The notes under the pieces were generated by a model. It was not told the DNA's origin and searched no databases. It saw only the letters and a program-made list of their open reading frames with translations. Below, piece after piece: positions 10,289 to 25,473 of a DNA stretch of 64,000 nucleotides. The position numbers and the translations under genes were made by a program. The stretch comes from Micractinium sp. NFX-FRZ (Eukaryota > Chlorophyta > Trebouxiophyceae > Chlorellales > Chlorellaceae). The DNA lies in contig JAPTJF010000034.1 of the NCBI GenBank assembly GCA_029339195.1, positions 180,008 through 244,007 of the forward strand. The letters are read 5' to 3'. Numbering within the stretch: position 1 is the first letter of the stretch; the number at the start of each line of letters is the position of its first letter.

Positions 10289-13200
10289 ATGTCTGGGCAG
10301 CTGTTGGCAGCGGCGGCTGCCGCGCCGCCACAGCCAGCGCGGCAAGCAGCTCTTCAGGCAGCAGCAACACCTCCTGCACCTCAGATATCCATGCGGCGGC
10401 GGCACGCCATTGTGGCATTGCCCTCGCTGCTGTTGGGCGTGGCGGCCGTCAGTGGCGCCGGCCCGGCAAGCGCGGCAGCGGAGGCAGCGCCGGCAGCAGC
10501 GCCGCCTTTGCTCCGGCCAGACAGCCTGGCTGCCCGCATGGTAACTGAGGGCAGCATACAGCAGCCGGGAATCATGCCTCCCTGGGCCCCCAAGCAGCTC
10601 TACTTTCCACGCTGGCTCTTTGGAGAGTGGGAGGTGAGTGATGTTATACGCGCACAGCAGGGGGGCTGCATATGCATATATGTATAATGCAGACGAGAGG
10701 GTGCATTGAGTCAGGGCCAGCTTGCCAGACTATGGCACGCGCGCTGGCTGGGCGGTGCCGCCGCCGCCTGCGCTGCCAGTCTGCGCTTCACAGGTGCTGG
10801 TGCCAGCAGTATGTGCCGGCCGCCGCCACCTGGCGCGACGTCGCACCTCGCTCTCTCCCTTCATGCCCAATGCCTGGCAGTGTTCACTAAACGGATACTG
10901 TTTTCTGTGTCATGTCCAGTGCCTGGCAGTGTTCACTGACTGACACTGCTTTCTGCGACATCAAACTGAATCCTGTTGCTGCAGGTGGACATGGAGTTCA
11001 CTGGGCTGCGGGTGCCTCTGGGGCGCGAGTTTGTGCCGCCGGGATTTTTGCAGGTGTGCGGGGGGTGGTGCAGTGCGTGTGTGCCTGCCCGCTCGGGTGT
11101 CCGCAGGTCGGGGTGGGGCGTAGGCTGTGCTTGGTGCGCTGCCTGGTTTCCCTGCAGGTACGTGTGCAGGTGGGGACGGCAGGCTTTGGCACCCTGCCGC
11201 TGCCCCAAGCAGGTGGGCTTGCCTCACCCAGGCCCACACCGATCTCGTTGTTATCAATGTTCCCTGTACCCCTCCACAGGCCGCCGAGGCGCCTTCCGAG
11301 GACGGCGGGCTGGGCAGCCGCTACAGCTTCCGCCAGCGCTTCTACTCCACCCTGCCCGACACCCTAGACAACCAGCTGCGGGTGAGGCCTGCTGGCTTGC
11401 CTGTTTGCGCTGTGAAAAATTGTCGGTGGCTTGTGTGGGGGCGGCAAGCAGGGGGGGCAAGGAATCAGCCAGGGGCTTTGGGGTGGGCAGGGGGGTGGTA
11501 TGGCCATTGCTTCTACTGCACCCAGCACAACACCTCCACAACCAGCAGCGATGGCCAACCAGAGTGGGCGGGCAGGGCGGTTGGGGCAGGAAGTTGCGAT
11601 ACGTTGCACACTGCTCTGCTGACCACCGTCACTGCTAACAAGCCTTGCTGGTGGCCACAATGTCACCCCCTACCCGCTGCCAGGTCAACATGTCCTGATA
11701 TGCCGCAGGGCGCCTATTTGTGCACCCGAAAGTAACAACCGTCTTCTTTCTCTTTCGCCCTCCGCTCCCCCCTCCCCTCCCCTCACTGCCAGGTCAACCT
11801 GGGCCTCGGCGTGCCGCGCGACGCCATCATTGCTGACCGGGCATTCAACACGCGGGAGAGCACCAACGCCTTCCTGGGGTGGCAGGCAGTGGAGTCTGTT
11901 CAGTACGACACACGGTGAGGGGGCGGGCCCGGCCCAACGGCGGGGTTGTTGGGGACAAAGAGGGCCTGTGGCAGGGTGGTGGATGGCAGTGGGTGGCGCA
12001 AACGCATTCCTGGCTTGGCAGGCGGTGGATAGCGTTGAGTCCGCCACCCGGCGAGGGGGGCAGGGAGGGATGAGTGGCCCCAATGCCTCCCCTGCTGTTT
12101 GGCTGTGTGTTAGGGAGGGTGGCGGGCGGTTGGGCCTGTGGGAACCGATGCACAGTGAGGGCGTGTGTGGCTGCCCGCTGGTCTGCAGCCTTGCTCACCT
12201 GTATCTCACCCCTTCCTCCTGCTTCCACCCGCCCCTCTCCCCTGCTGCGCCAGCGAGAAGCCGCTGCGGCAGGTGGTGACGCTGTCCCGGATAGGCCCCG
12301 ACACCGCGCCCCTGCCCCCCCGCCGGCTGGAGCTCTTCTTCAACGCCCTGTCATCCGAGGGGGAAGGCACAGGGCCCTCAGAGGGAAGCCTGCCCCTAGG
12401 GGAGGGAGACGGCGCCTTCTATACCAGCGAGCTCTGCCGCCAGGTGGGGGTGGGGCGGGGTGGGGAGAGGGGCCGGAAGCCTGGGGGCATGTTGAGCGCT
12501 AGCGCTGCAAGCCCGAGGGATGCGGCGGCTGAGGGGCGCAGCCTGCCGAGGGGTTGAACAACTCTGGGGCTGGTTGCATTGGGCCATTGAACCAGCAAGC
12601 GGCGGGCACGCCTGCCTGCCTGCCTGCCCGCCCGCCTGCCAAGGGCGCTGCCCCCCTGCCCGCCTGCCTCCCCGCCCGCCTGCCGCCGCCTGCCCAGGGC
12701 GCTGCCCGGCTGCCCGCCCGACCACCTGCCCACAGCAGTGCTTGTCTAGCAAACGTGGTTGGGCTTTGCCCCTGCTTGTTTTCCTGGGGGCGATGCTGGT
12801 GGTGGGTGGTTTGGTTGGGAGCGCTGGGCTGGCAGCGCCTCCTTGCTCTTGTGGGTGCTCCCTTGCCACGTTCTTGTTGCTCCACGCCCTCTCATGCCTT
12901 TGCACACATGCGCCCCTCCCTCGCTCTCCTCCTCCCCCTTGCCCGGTACTGGGTGCGCAGGTGCTGCTGGGAGTGAGGCAGGTGGAGGTCAAGGACTATG
13001 GTGAGCCTCCTGCCTGTTAGTGTTGGTCTGCGTTCTTATCTTGTGGGGAGGTGAAGCAGTGGGCCCCTGCAGCAGCTTCTAGTGCCCTGAAATCTGGGGT
13101 GGGTTGTGAGGTCGCTTTCCCCAAACCCTGCCCCCGGCGGGCTGCCCTGCTGACTCCCCATTGAACCCAGTGGCCTGCCCCGCCCACTCGCCGCTCCATA

Positions 13201-13498
13201 CCCGACCCCTGCCCCGCCTCGCCCTCCCTCCTCCCCCTCCCTTCCCTCTGCTCCGCCTTATGCCCCCGCAGAGGTGATGCACAGCTACCGCCAGGTGGCG
13301 CCCGGCACGGTGACGGGGCGCCAGCGCAGCTGCCTGTACCTGCAGCCCCAGGAGGCGCTGTACTTCAAGGCTGGCGGGCGCGCTGTGGCTGTCTACGACT
13401 ACAGCTTCACAATGAGGCGGGTGGCGCCAGAGTCGGACGCACCGCTGGGGGCCGTCGCCTGCGTGCCCACCCCCAAGGGGATCTTCCAGTGCGTGTGA
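10289..13498 (+). CDS. Thylakoid lumen protein of DUF6816 type with TAT signal, 364 aa
   Basis: Seven exons fit in phase: 10289-10633, 10985-11053, 11280-11381, 11793-11914, 12254-12443, 12961-13000, 13272-13498 (TGA 13496-13498). The N-terminus is an Ala/Gln-rich plastid transit peptide, then MRRRHAIVALPSLLLGVAAV with a following GPASA|AAEA. That is a twin-arginine signal, a hydrophobic core and an AxA cleavage site, which predicts import to the thylakoid lumen by the TAT route. The mature part has YFPRWLFGEWEVDMEFTGLR, then PLGREFVPPGFLQ, a pattern I associate with the DUF6816 family of cyanobacteria and plastids (function unknown). Later motifs include NLGVPRDAIIADRAFN-type text and a C-terminal beta-rich RQRSCLYLQPQE. 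Introns 3 and 4 hold echoes of exon 4. Lumen targeting is well supported; the family name is from memory. Confidence 0.85.
10861..10958 (+). repeat. Intronic tandem duplication, 49-bp period
   Basis: Copies at 10861-10909 and 10910-10958 share TGCCTGGCAGTGTTCACT and a related tail. They lie in intron 1 of the lumen-protein gene and end 26 bases before its acceptor. Confidence 0.85.
12600..12735 (+). repeat. Low-complexity CCTGCC/CCCGCC tract in intron 5
   Basis: Imperfect repeats of GCCTGCC and CCCGCCTGCC fill the intron between exons 5 and 6 of the lumen-protein gene. Confidence 0.8.
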
Positions 13499-14963
13499 TG
13501 ATGAAGTGTGTGTGATGAGCGGCGGCCCGCTGTCCAGCAAGCAGTGAGCTCTGCTCAGCTGTTGAGAGTTGCCTTGCCAGGCAGCAGCAGCACCAGGCGG
13601 CGGCAGTGCCAGGTGCCACCCGACGCGCGGGGCTGCTGGCCGAGCTGCCTACCAGCAGGCAACGCCAGGCTTGCCCCCTTCCCTCTGTTGGGACGTGCAC
13701 TTGATCTCCGTGTCTTTGAGCAATCAAACATGCAAAAGGAGGGGAATGCATGGCGCGGAGGGCTTGTACGCGCGATGCCTCACTTGCTTGTGAACCGGCT
13801 GGGGCAGCACACAGAACACTGGGGGCAGAAGGGCCCATACAGGCCTGGTGATTGTGCAGAGGGCGGAACACTTTAAACTAGATCAGGAGCCACTCGGCCT
13901 GCACTGGATCATGTGCCCCAGATGCCAGCAGCAGGGCCATACTGGCCAGATAGTGACAGCTAGAGGTTGGTTAGACACCAAACCACCCGCCAGAGCCCCC
14001 ACTGCAAGCCACCTGACTGACAAACGGCCAGGGCACCACCCCACAGTGTGGATCGGACTCTAAGAGAACATAAACCAGGCAGGAAAGCACAGTGGGGCTT
14101 GACTCGGGGGGTGCTACACTTTGGCCCGAAAGCACACGGCCCCGCCCCCGGGCGGGAGCCAGCGCCGAAACGCAAACGCAAGTGGAAAAGCAACAGCGAC
14201 TGGGCCCGTTCAATGCGTCACCCCTCCTCGTCGCGCTTCGCGGTGGGTCGATTGCGCATGCTTTGAGGCGTTCCCGAGCGGCCTGGGCAACAAACCAGCA
14301 GCAGACAGGGTTGAGCGGCGTGGTGCCGCTCAATGCCGCCAATCCCCAAGTTCCCCACTTCTCCACGCCCTCCCGCGCCCCTGGAGCTCTCAAAGCTTAG
14401 TGTGAATCCCAACAAGCATGTCAAACATGCACAGGACTCCAACGCAGCACTCAAGGGGCCGCTGTTCGGCCAGCGCGCTCTCTTGCAAAGCGGCGGAGAG
14501 CGGCTGAAGGGCGGCCGCGCCGCTTGCTCTGAATAAGCCTCACACACTCTCCCGATCAGGAAACGAGTGGAACTGAGCGGCAGGGACTCTGCATTTGGGT
14601 CCCGTGCCTTCTTCCGCTCTTCGGCACTTTGCTCTCCCGCTTGCTCCCCACCCCTGTATTCTCCCGATCTTGCTCGTTCCTGCACCTGGTGAGTAAGAGC
14701 CAGCTTTACTGGGCAAGTTCGGCGTGCCGCTGCGCGCAGCTAGCCGTTGTTGAGCGGGGCCTTGGGTCGGTCGAGCGCCCGACGTCCCGGGCCGCGCTGC
14801 AGCACTTGCATACAGCTTGGCAACGATCACTGTGTGCGTTGCAGCTGACGGGAGGCAGCCCAGCGCGCGAGCGGAGCTTTCAACAGTCCGCCCCTCGCCT
14901 GCTGGCCCCCGCCTCACCCGCCCGCCTCCCTTGCCGCCCGCAGGGCACGCAACAAGACCAACC
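13499..14963. other. Intergenic region including H2A.Z promoter, no other gene seen
   Basis: This holds the 3' UTR of the lumen-protein gene and the upstream region of H2A.Z. Neither strand gives an open frame with a recognisable domain. The CT-rich stretch at 14540-14700 and the GC-rich stretch before 14964 probably include the H2A.Z promoter and 5' UTR. Confidence 0.45.
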
Positions 14964-16276
14964 ATGTCTGGAAAGGGTGAGCGCGGGCTGCGGTCGTCGG
15001 GGCCTCAATCGGCTTGCCCTGCCGCGGCCTCCTGCGCGCCGCCTGCACCCTCGATGTCCCCCCTGACCCCGCCACCTTTGCCGCCTGTGTCTGCAGGAGC
15101 CAAGGGCCTGTCCGGCAAGGTGGGAGCCCAGCAGCAGCGTCGCCGGCCGGGCCGTCAGCCGGTCGTTCAAAACACACGCCTGCACAGCCGAGTGCTCTGG
15201 GCAGCCGATTTGCAGCCAGGGGAACGCACAGCTGTTGAGATTCAAGCTGGGGTGCCGCAAGTGCAGCTGTCGCGGCGGCCGGCAGAGGCAGAGCTCCGGG
15301 ACAGCTGAGGCTGTGTTTTGAATATCAGAGGAGAGGGGCGCCAGTGCACCTGGTTTGCCCCTTGTTCGGTGGGCTGCCGTGCCTCACTGAGGATTTTCCA
15401 TCGCCGCTCTCCTTCCCGCAGGGTGCCAAGGGTACCATCGGTATCAAGGGCGCAGGCGGCGACAAGAAGAAGCCCATTTCGCGGTCCGCGCGTGCCGGCC
15501 TGCAGTTCCCCGTGGGCCGTATCCACCGTCTGCTCAAGGGCCGCGCCACCGCCAACGGTCGTGTGGGTGCCACCGCCGCGGTGTACACCGCCGCCATCCT
15601 GGAGTACCTGACCGCCGAGGTGTGCAGAGGCAGAGCAAAGCAGCAGGATGCAGCGGGGGCTGACGGCGGCGGCGTGCACACGACTGCTGGGCAGGGGTGC
15701 GCTGTGAAGAAGCGCGCACAGTGCTGGCACTTGGGGCGCGGACGGCAGGCACGTTGGCAACCCAACAGCGCAGACAAAAGCAGCCACATCCACACGCTGC
15801 CTACACCGTGCCCCTGCCCCCTGTTTCCCCCTTGGCCCTCCCACGCAGGTGCTGGAGCTGGCGGGCAACGCCTCCAAGGATCTCAAGGTGAAGCGTATCA
15901 CCCCGCGCCATTTGCAGCTTGCCATCCGTGGTGATGAGGAGCTGGACACGCTGATCAAGGCGACCATCGCCGGCGGTGGTGTCATTCCCCACATCGTGAG
16001 TCGGGAGGGAGGTGCCGGGGCGTGAGAGGGGCTGTGGGGGTGGAGGGGAAGCTGGCAGGGCCTCCGCTCACCTGGCTGTTGGCTTCTGGATGGCAAGTCT
16101 TGCAGGATGGCTGGTGCAGGCATGTTTGTGGTGCGGGCATGCGCAGCTCACACTGGCTACTAGGTGCTCACAACACGCAACCCTTCGCCTCCCACCCTTG
16201 CTCCTGCCTGTAGCACAAGTCGCTCATCAACAAGCAGGGCAAGAAGGAGGGCTTCCCGCTCATGCCCCCGCTGTAA
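14964..16276 (+). CDS. H2A.Z: Histone H2A.Z variant, 147 aa
   Basis: Five exons: 14964-14976, 15097-15119, 15422-15619, 15849-15995, 16214-16276 (TAA 16274-16276). The first two are microexons of 13 and 23 bases, giving an N-terminus [16 protein letters not shown]. The histone fold reads [20 protein letters not shown], then [20 protein letters not shown]. The variant marks are clear: the extended acidic patch region [20 protein letters not shown] followed by PHIHKSLI, and no canonical H2A SQ tail. H2A.Z replaces H2A in nucleosomes at transcription start sites, loaded by SWR1-type remodellers. As is typical of replacement histones, the gene has introns and probably makes polyadenylated mRNA (TGTAA at 16643-16647). 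Length and sequence are normal for the family. Confidence 0.97.
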
Positions 16277-16642
16277 GCGGGCCATGCAGCGACGCAGCCC
16301 TCCGCGGCCCCCGCGGGCTGATGCAGTTGCATTGGGCCGTGGCGGTCGCAGCAGCCCTGGGGCGCCGCAGCCACAGTGCTGGCCACGGCGGCAAACAGCT
16401 TGCCGTGCCGCCAGGCCACCTGACGCGTCCGGGCGACCGTGTGGCGCCCGCCGCCTGACTTGACCTGACACAATCAACCTCCACTTCAACACACACGGCC
16501 ACAGGAATGTGCGTTCATTCTCTCCTTGTTTGTGTATCAGCCCAACTGCCCTGTATTCCCCCCAGCACACCCCGGAACTCTTCTCTTCTACTTCACCTAT
16601 GCCTCAGCAGCAATACACCAGCCGCCCCGCGGCAGCAGCAGA

Positions 16643-16647
16643 TGTAA
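16643..16647 (+). terminator. Candidate poly(A) signal of H2A.Z
   Basis: TGTAA lies 367 bases after the H2A.Z stop codon. Confidence 0.45.
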
Positions 16648-16861
16648 TGCAGCACCACGATACCTCAGCCGAGTGAGCAGGCAATGGGCACGACAGGTCT
16701 CTGATGTGAGCGTGGCAACATGTGCTGCAGATGGTGGGTGCCCCAGCCCCTCGGCAGCGCTGCTAAACCGAACGCCTGTGTGGGGTCATCACCTGGCCAG
16801 CTGCGCTTGCACCCTTGCTGGCTACCATGCTGCCTGGCTGCTGTGGGGATCTCTTCAAATG

Positions 16862-16866
16862 TTACA
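16862..16866 (-). terminator. Candidate poly(A) signal of GSNOR
   Basis: TGTAA on the minus strand, about 200 bases beyond the TAG stop. Confidence 0.4.
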
Positions 16867-17063
16867 GCCAACTGTCCAGCGCATGTGCTTTGTGAACAGT
16901 GCAGTCGGTCGGGCTGGGGCGCAGCTCTGGCACCACATGCTCCTCGGTGCTCCTTCACCACCTCATGCCGCTGTGCCGCACCGCTGCTGTGGCTGAACGG
17001 CAGGGCTCCCCTCTTGGCTTTGAAGCGCAGGATGTGCTGATGTTCTTGCTACTTGTGTGCCTT

Positions 17064-22765
<5,702 letters not shown>

Positions 22766-23036
22766 TGCTGCCAGTTGCCTCCCGAGTTCTTCGCTGCTGC
22801 TGGATCGGACAGTTGAGCTGTTCCAAATGGCCCACCGAGAGGTAAAGGGTTCTCGTCGACCTGCCCCAAAAAGCCCTGCTGGAGGTGTGCCAGCACGCCT
22901 GGAGATGTGGAAGGAGGTCGTCCAAGGGCCGTTTTAAACGTCAAAACCCTTGTGAGCAAAGTTCCACTAACTTTTGTGGGCCTTGGAGGCTTCCTGCTGG
23001 GCCGCCAAAGGCGGTGCTGGCTGTAGCGATCGAGTG
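22766..23036. promoter_or_regulatory. Divergent promoter region of GSNOR and RraA-like gene
   Basis: These 271 bases separate the inferred ATG of GSNOR (minus) and the ATG of the RraA-like gene (plus). No specific element was recognised. Confidence 0.45.
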
Positions 23037-24631
23037 ATGGAGCAGCACGTCTCCAACGCCGATTTACCGCCGATTTGTGCGACCGCCGATTTGTGCGACG
23101 CGACGCTGGGCCCTGTGGATATGGTGGACAAGCAGACGGTCTTTGTGATCCAGCCGGGGCTGCTCAGGTGACACGCGTGCAGGCACGCTGCATCAGGGGA
23201 GGCACGAAGATGGGCTCCTGGGCAAAGGGGAGGCTGCCTGCGTCGCCAACCCCTGATCCCTCCGCCACGCCGCACCGACCGCCGCCCCTCCCCACGCCCT
23301 CCCTGGGCGCTCGGCACACAGGGACTTTGGTGGGCGCAAGAGCTTCCACGGCCCTGCAGCAACCGTCAAGTGTCAGGACAGCAACGTGCTGGTGCGGCAG
23401 CTGCTGGAGACTGCAGGCCATGGGCGCGTGCTGGTGGTCGACGGCGGCGGCAGCCTCAGGTGATCTCCTCGCCGTGCTTTTGACCCGCCCCAAAATCACT
23501 CGTGGTCTGTGTGGACACAGGCATGGGTCGTTTGTTGCTGATTAGGCGCCCCGGCGCCTGAACACTGTTCACGATGTGCCACACCTTTGTGGAACTGTGG
23601 ATTGAGTGGTTGTTCGCTTCATTTCCCGCGCAGGTGTGCACTGCTGGGAGACAACCTTGCTGAGCTGGCGGTGAAGAACGCATGGAGCGGCATCATTGTT
23701 AACGGATGCGTGAGCCAATGCTCCCTGCCTTCTTTGTGCCAATGTCTGTGTCTGCGTGCCCCAGCCGCAACTCCTGCTGCGGCCGCTATCCTGCTGTCGC
23801 CAGCTCGATGGAAGAGCCACGCACAGCAAGCAGCACACAGCTCGTGGGGGCACTCAGCCACTGCTGTTATTTGCCGCCCCTAGGCCCATCCCATGCTGTG
23901 TGCACGGTGCCGCCCTTTCTCTTCCATTGCCCCTTCGCAGGTGTGAAACACGATGCAGCGGCCTTCCCTCACGCTTCCCGTTGCTGCTCTATTCCCTGCC
24001 TACCATCACGCGGCGCCCCCATCTCATCTCCCCTCAGCCTGCCCTGCTGCCCATTGGCCTGCTGTTTCCGCAGGTGCGGGACACAGCGCAGCTGGCAGGC
24101 ATGCCTCTGGGGATCAAGGCACTGGCTCCCTGCCCCGTGCGCAGCAGCAAGCGCGACCCCGGGGTCAAGGCAGTGAGCTCTAGGGGGAGGGCGGGAGGTG
24201 CGGTGGGAAGGGGGGCAGTGCACTGCCGGGAGGGCAGGACAGGGGACAGCGGTGCAGCGCAGGGGAGGGCAGGGCGAGCAGGGCTTTGCTAGGCAGAGGA
24301 GGGCACCGCACCAGGGGCAGTGCGGAACGGTGTGGGGTGCCGCCCAGGCTGAGAAGGGCCAGTCAGTGTGCTCAGCATACCCCTGCCCTCGCCTCCTGGT
24401 CCCATGCGACTGCGCAGGTGTGGGTGACAACTCGTGCCGATACACGCCAACAGAACTGCGTACCTCTACTGCCCTGCCCTCCCTCTTATCCACAATGTAT
24501 GCCTGGTGTGCCTACGTGCGTGGCTGCAGGTTCGGGTCATCATTGGCGGTGTGCTGATACGCCCGGGTGATTACGTGTACTGCGACGAGGACGGAGTGCT
24601 GGTGAGCCATGACGGCCCCCTGGCCCTCTGA
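23037..24631 (+). CDS. RraA-like protein / putative 4-hydroxy-4-methyl-2-oxoglutarate aldolase, 181 aa
   Basis: Five exons in phase: 23037-23167, 23322-23459, 23634-23709, 24074-24172, 24530-24631 (TGA 24629-24631). The protein reads [15 protein letters not shown] near the start, then [40 protein letters not shown], and [16 protein letters not shown]. The Asp of LLGDNLA is followed after exactly 20 residues by the Arg-Asp of CVRD, the D-X20-R-D metal and substrate motif of HMG/CHA aldolases in this family. The alternative activity is as an RNase E inhibitor (RraA of bacteria), and plant homologues carry the aldolase annotation. Length is normal. No transit peptide is evident, so it is probably cytosolic. 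Splicing into the last exon ([20 protein letters not shown]) is supported by phase and homology. Confidence 0.93.
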
Positions 24632-24736
24632 CCGATGAAAACGTGGCGTGCTTCCAGGGCCCCGTGCGCCGCCCTGGGGGCTGGCACTGCACGGCGCGCT
24701 GGTCAGCCACGACGGCCCGCCCGCCGGCGCTCTGAC
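24590..24736 (+). repeat. Duplicated C-terminal end of the RraA-like gene
   Basis: The final codons and stop (24591-24633, [12 protein letters not shown]) recur in degenerate form at 24690-24736 (ALVSHDGPPAGAL*), about 100 bases downstream in the presumed 3' UTR. Confidence 0.85.
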
Positions 24737-25473
24737 TCCCCCTCTGACTCCGCTCTGGCTCTCACACCCCGCCCCCGGCATGCGGTCTCAATACTGAGTG
24801 TTCAAACTCACACACTCCGCCTCTGGTGTTGGCACATAGGCTCCCTGCCCCCGCCTCCCGGGCATGCCACCCCAGGGCAGTCCCGCGCCAGCGGTCTCAC
24901 TGACGAGAGTGCTAGCTACCAAATGTCTCCTCTCCCACCCCTGTTGTATCTCCCCGCTCAGTTGCTGTATTTGGGCGTCCTTGCTGCAAGACAGCATGCT
25001 GATTGCTAATGTGCCCCCCCTTTTGGGCCACCACCCTCTCTCCCCTCAGTGCTGTTTTTGTTGCGCGCATTTTGCCCGGCGCCGCCTCTACCCTGCTCTC
25101 AGCACTGCCTCTTCATAACACCCATCTCACACATACCCCATCTTCATGCACCTGTTTTGGCCTCATACGACGCCTTTTGCCCCCCAGCTTTTTGCAACTC
25201 CCCTGCTGGTAACCACGTCACCCACCCGATCACACCCAAGTGCAGGCGTGCGGTGTTACAACAACGCAGCTGCTCAGCAGCTGGGTGTGCAGTGGCAGGC
25301 CACAAGCAAAGGAATGCATGCGGGCGTGAGCCGCCAAGCAGGGCTGCCAGGCAGGGGGCCCCAGGCTTCCCCCGTGCCGCCGTCAGCCACCCAGCTCCTC
25401 GCTGTCCAGCGCCTGCCAGCAGCTCCCAGGCACGCCGCCAGCTCAGCGCCAGGCTGGCGCCTCAAGTGCCAGC
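24737..25473. other. Convergent intergenic spacer, no gene seen
   Basis: This separates the RraA-like gene and the minus-strand gene ending at 25474. A minus-strand TGTAA (25256-25260) is a candidate poly(A) signal for the latter, 214 bases past its stop. Confidence 0.45.

Larger units (their letters stand above)
16277..17063. other. Convergent 3' UTR spacer
   Basis: This lies between the stops of H2A.Z (+) and GSNOR (-). It contains a TGTAA for each strand (16643-16647 on plus; 16862-16866 on minus, read as ttaca on plus). No other gene was recognised. Confidence 0.5.

Noticed and set aside
11106..11211. Extra exon candidate between lumen-protein exons 2 and 3
   Set aside because: It is open between AG and GT sites, but exons 2 and 3 join in phase without it and the inserted text is not family-like.
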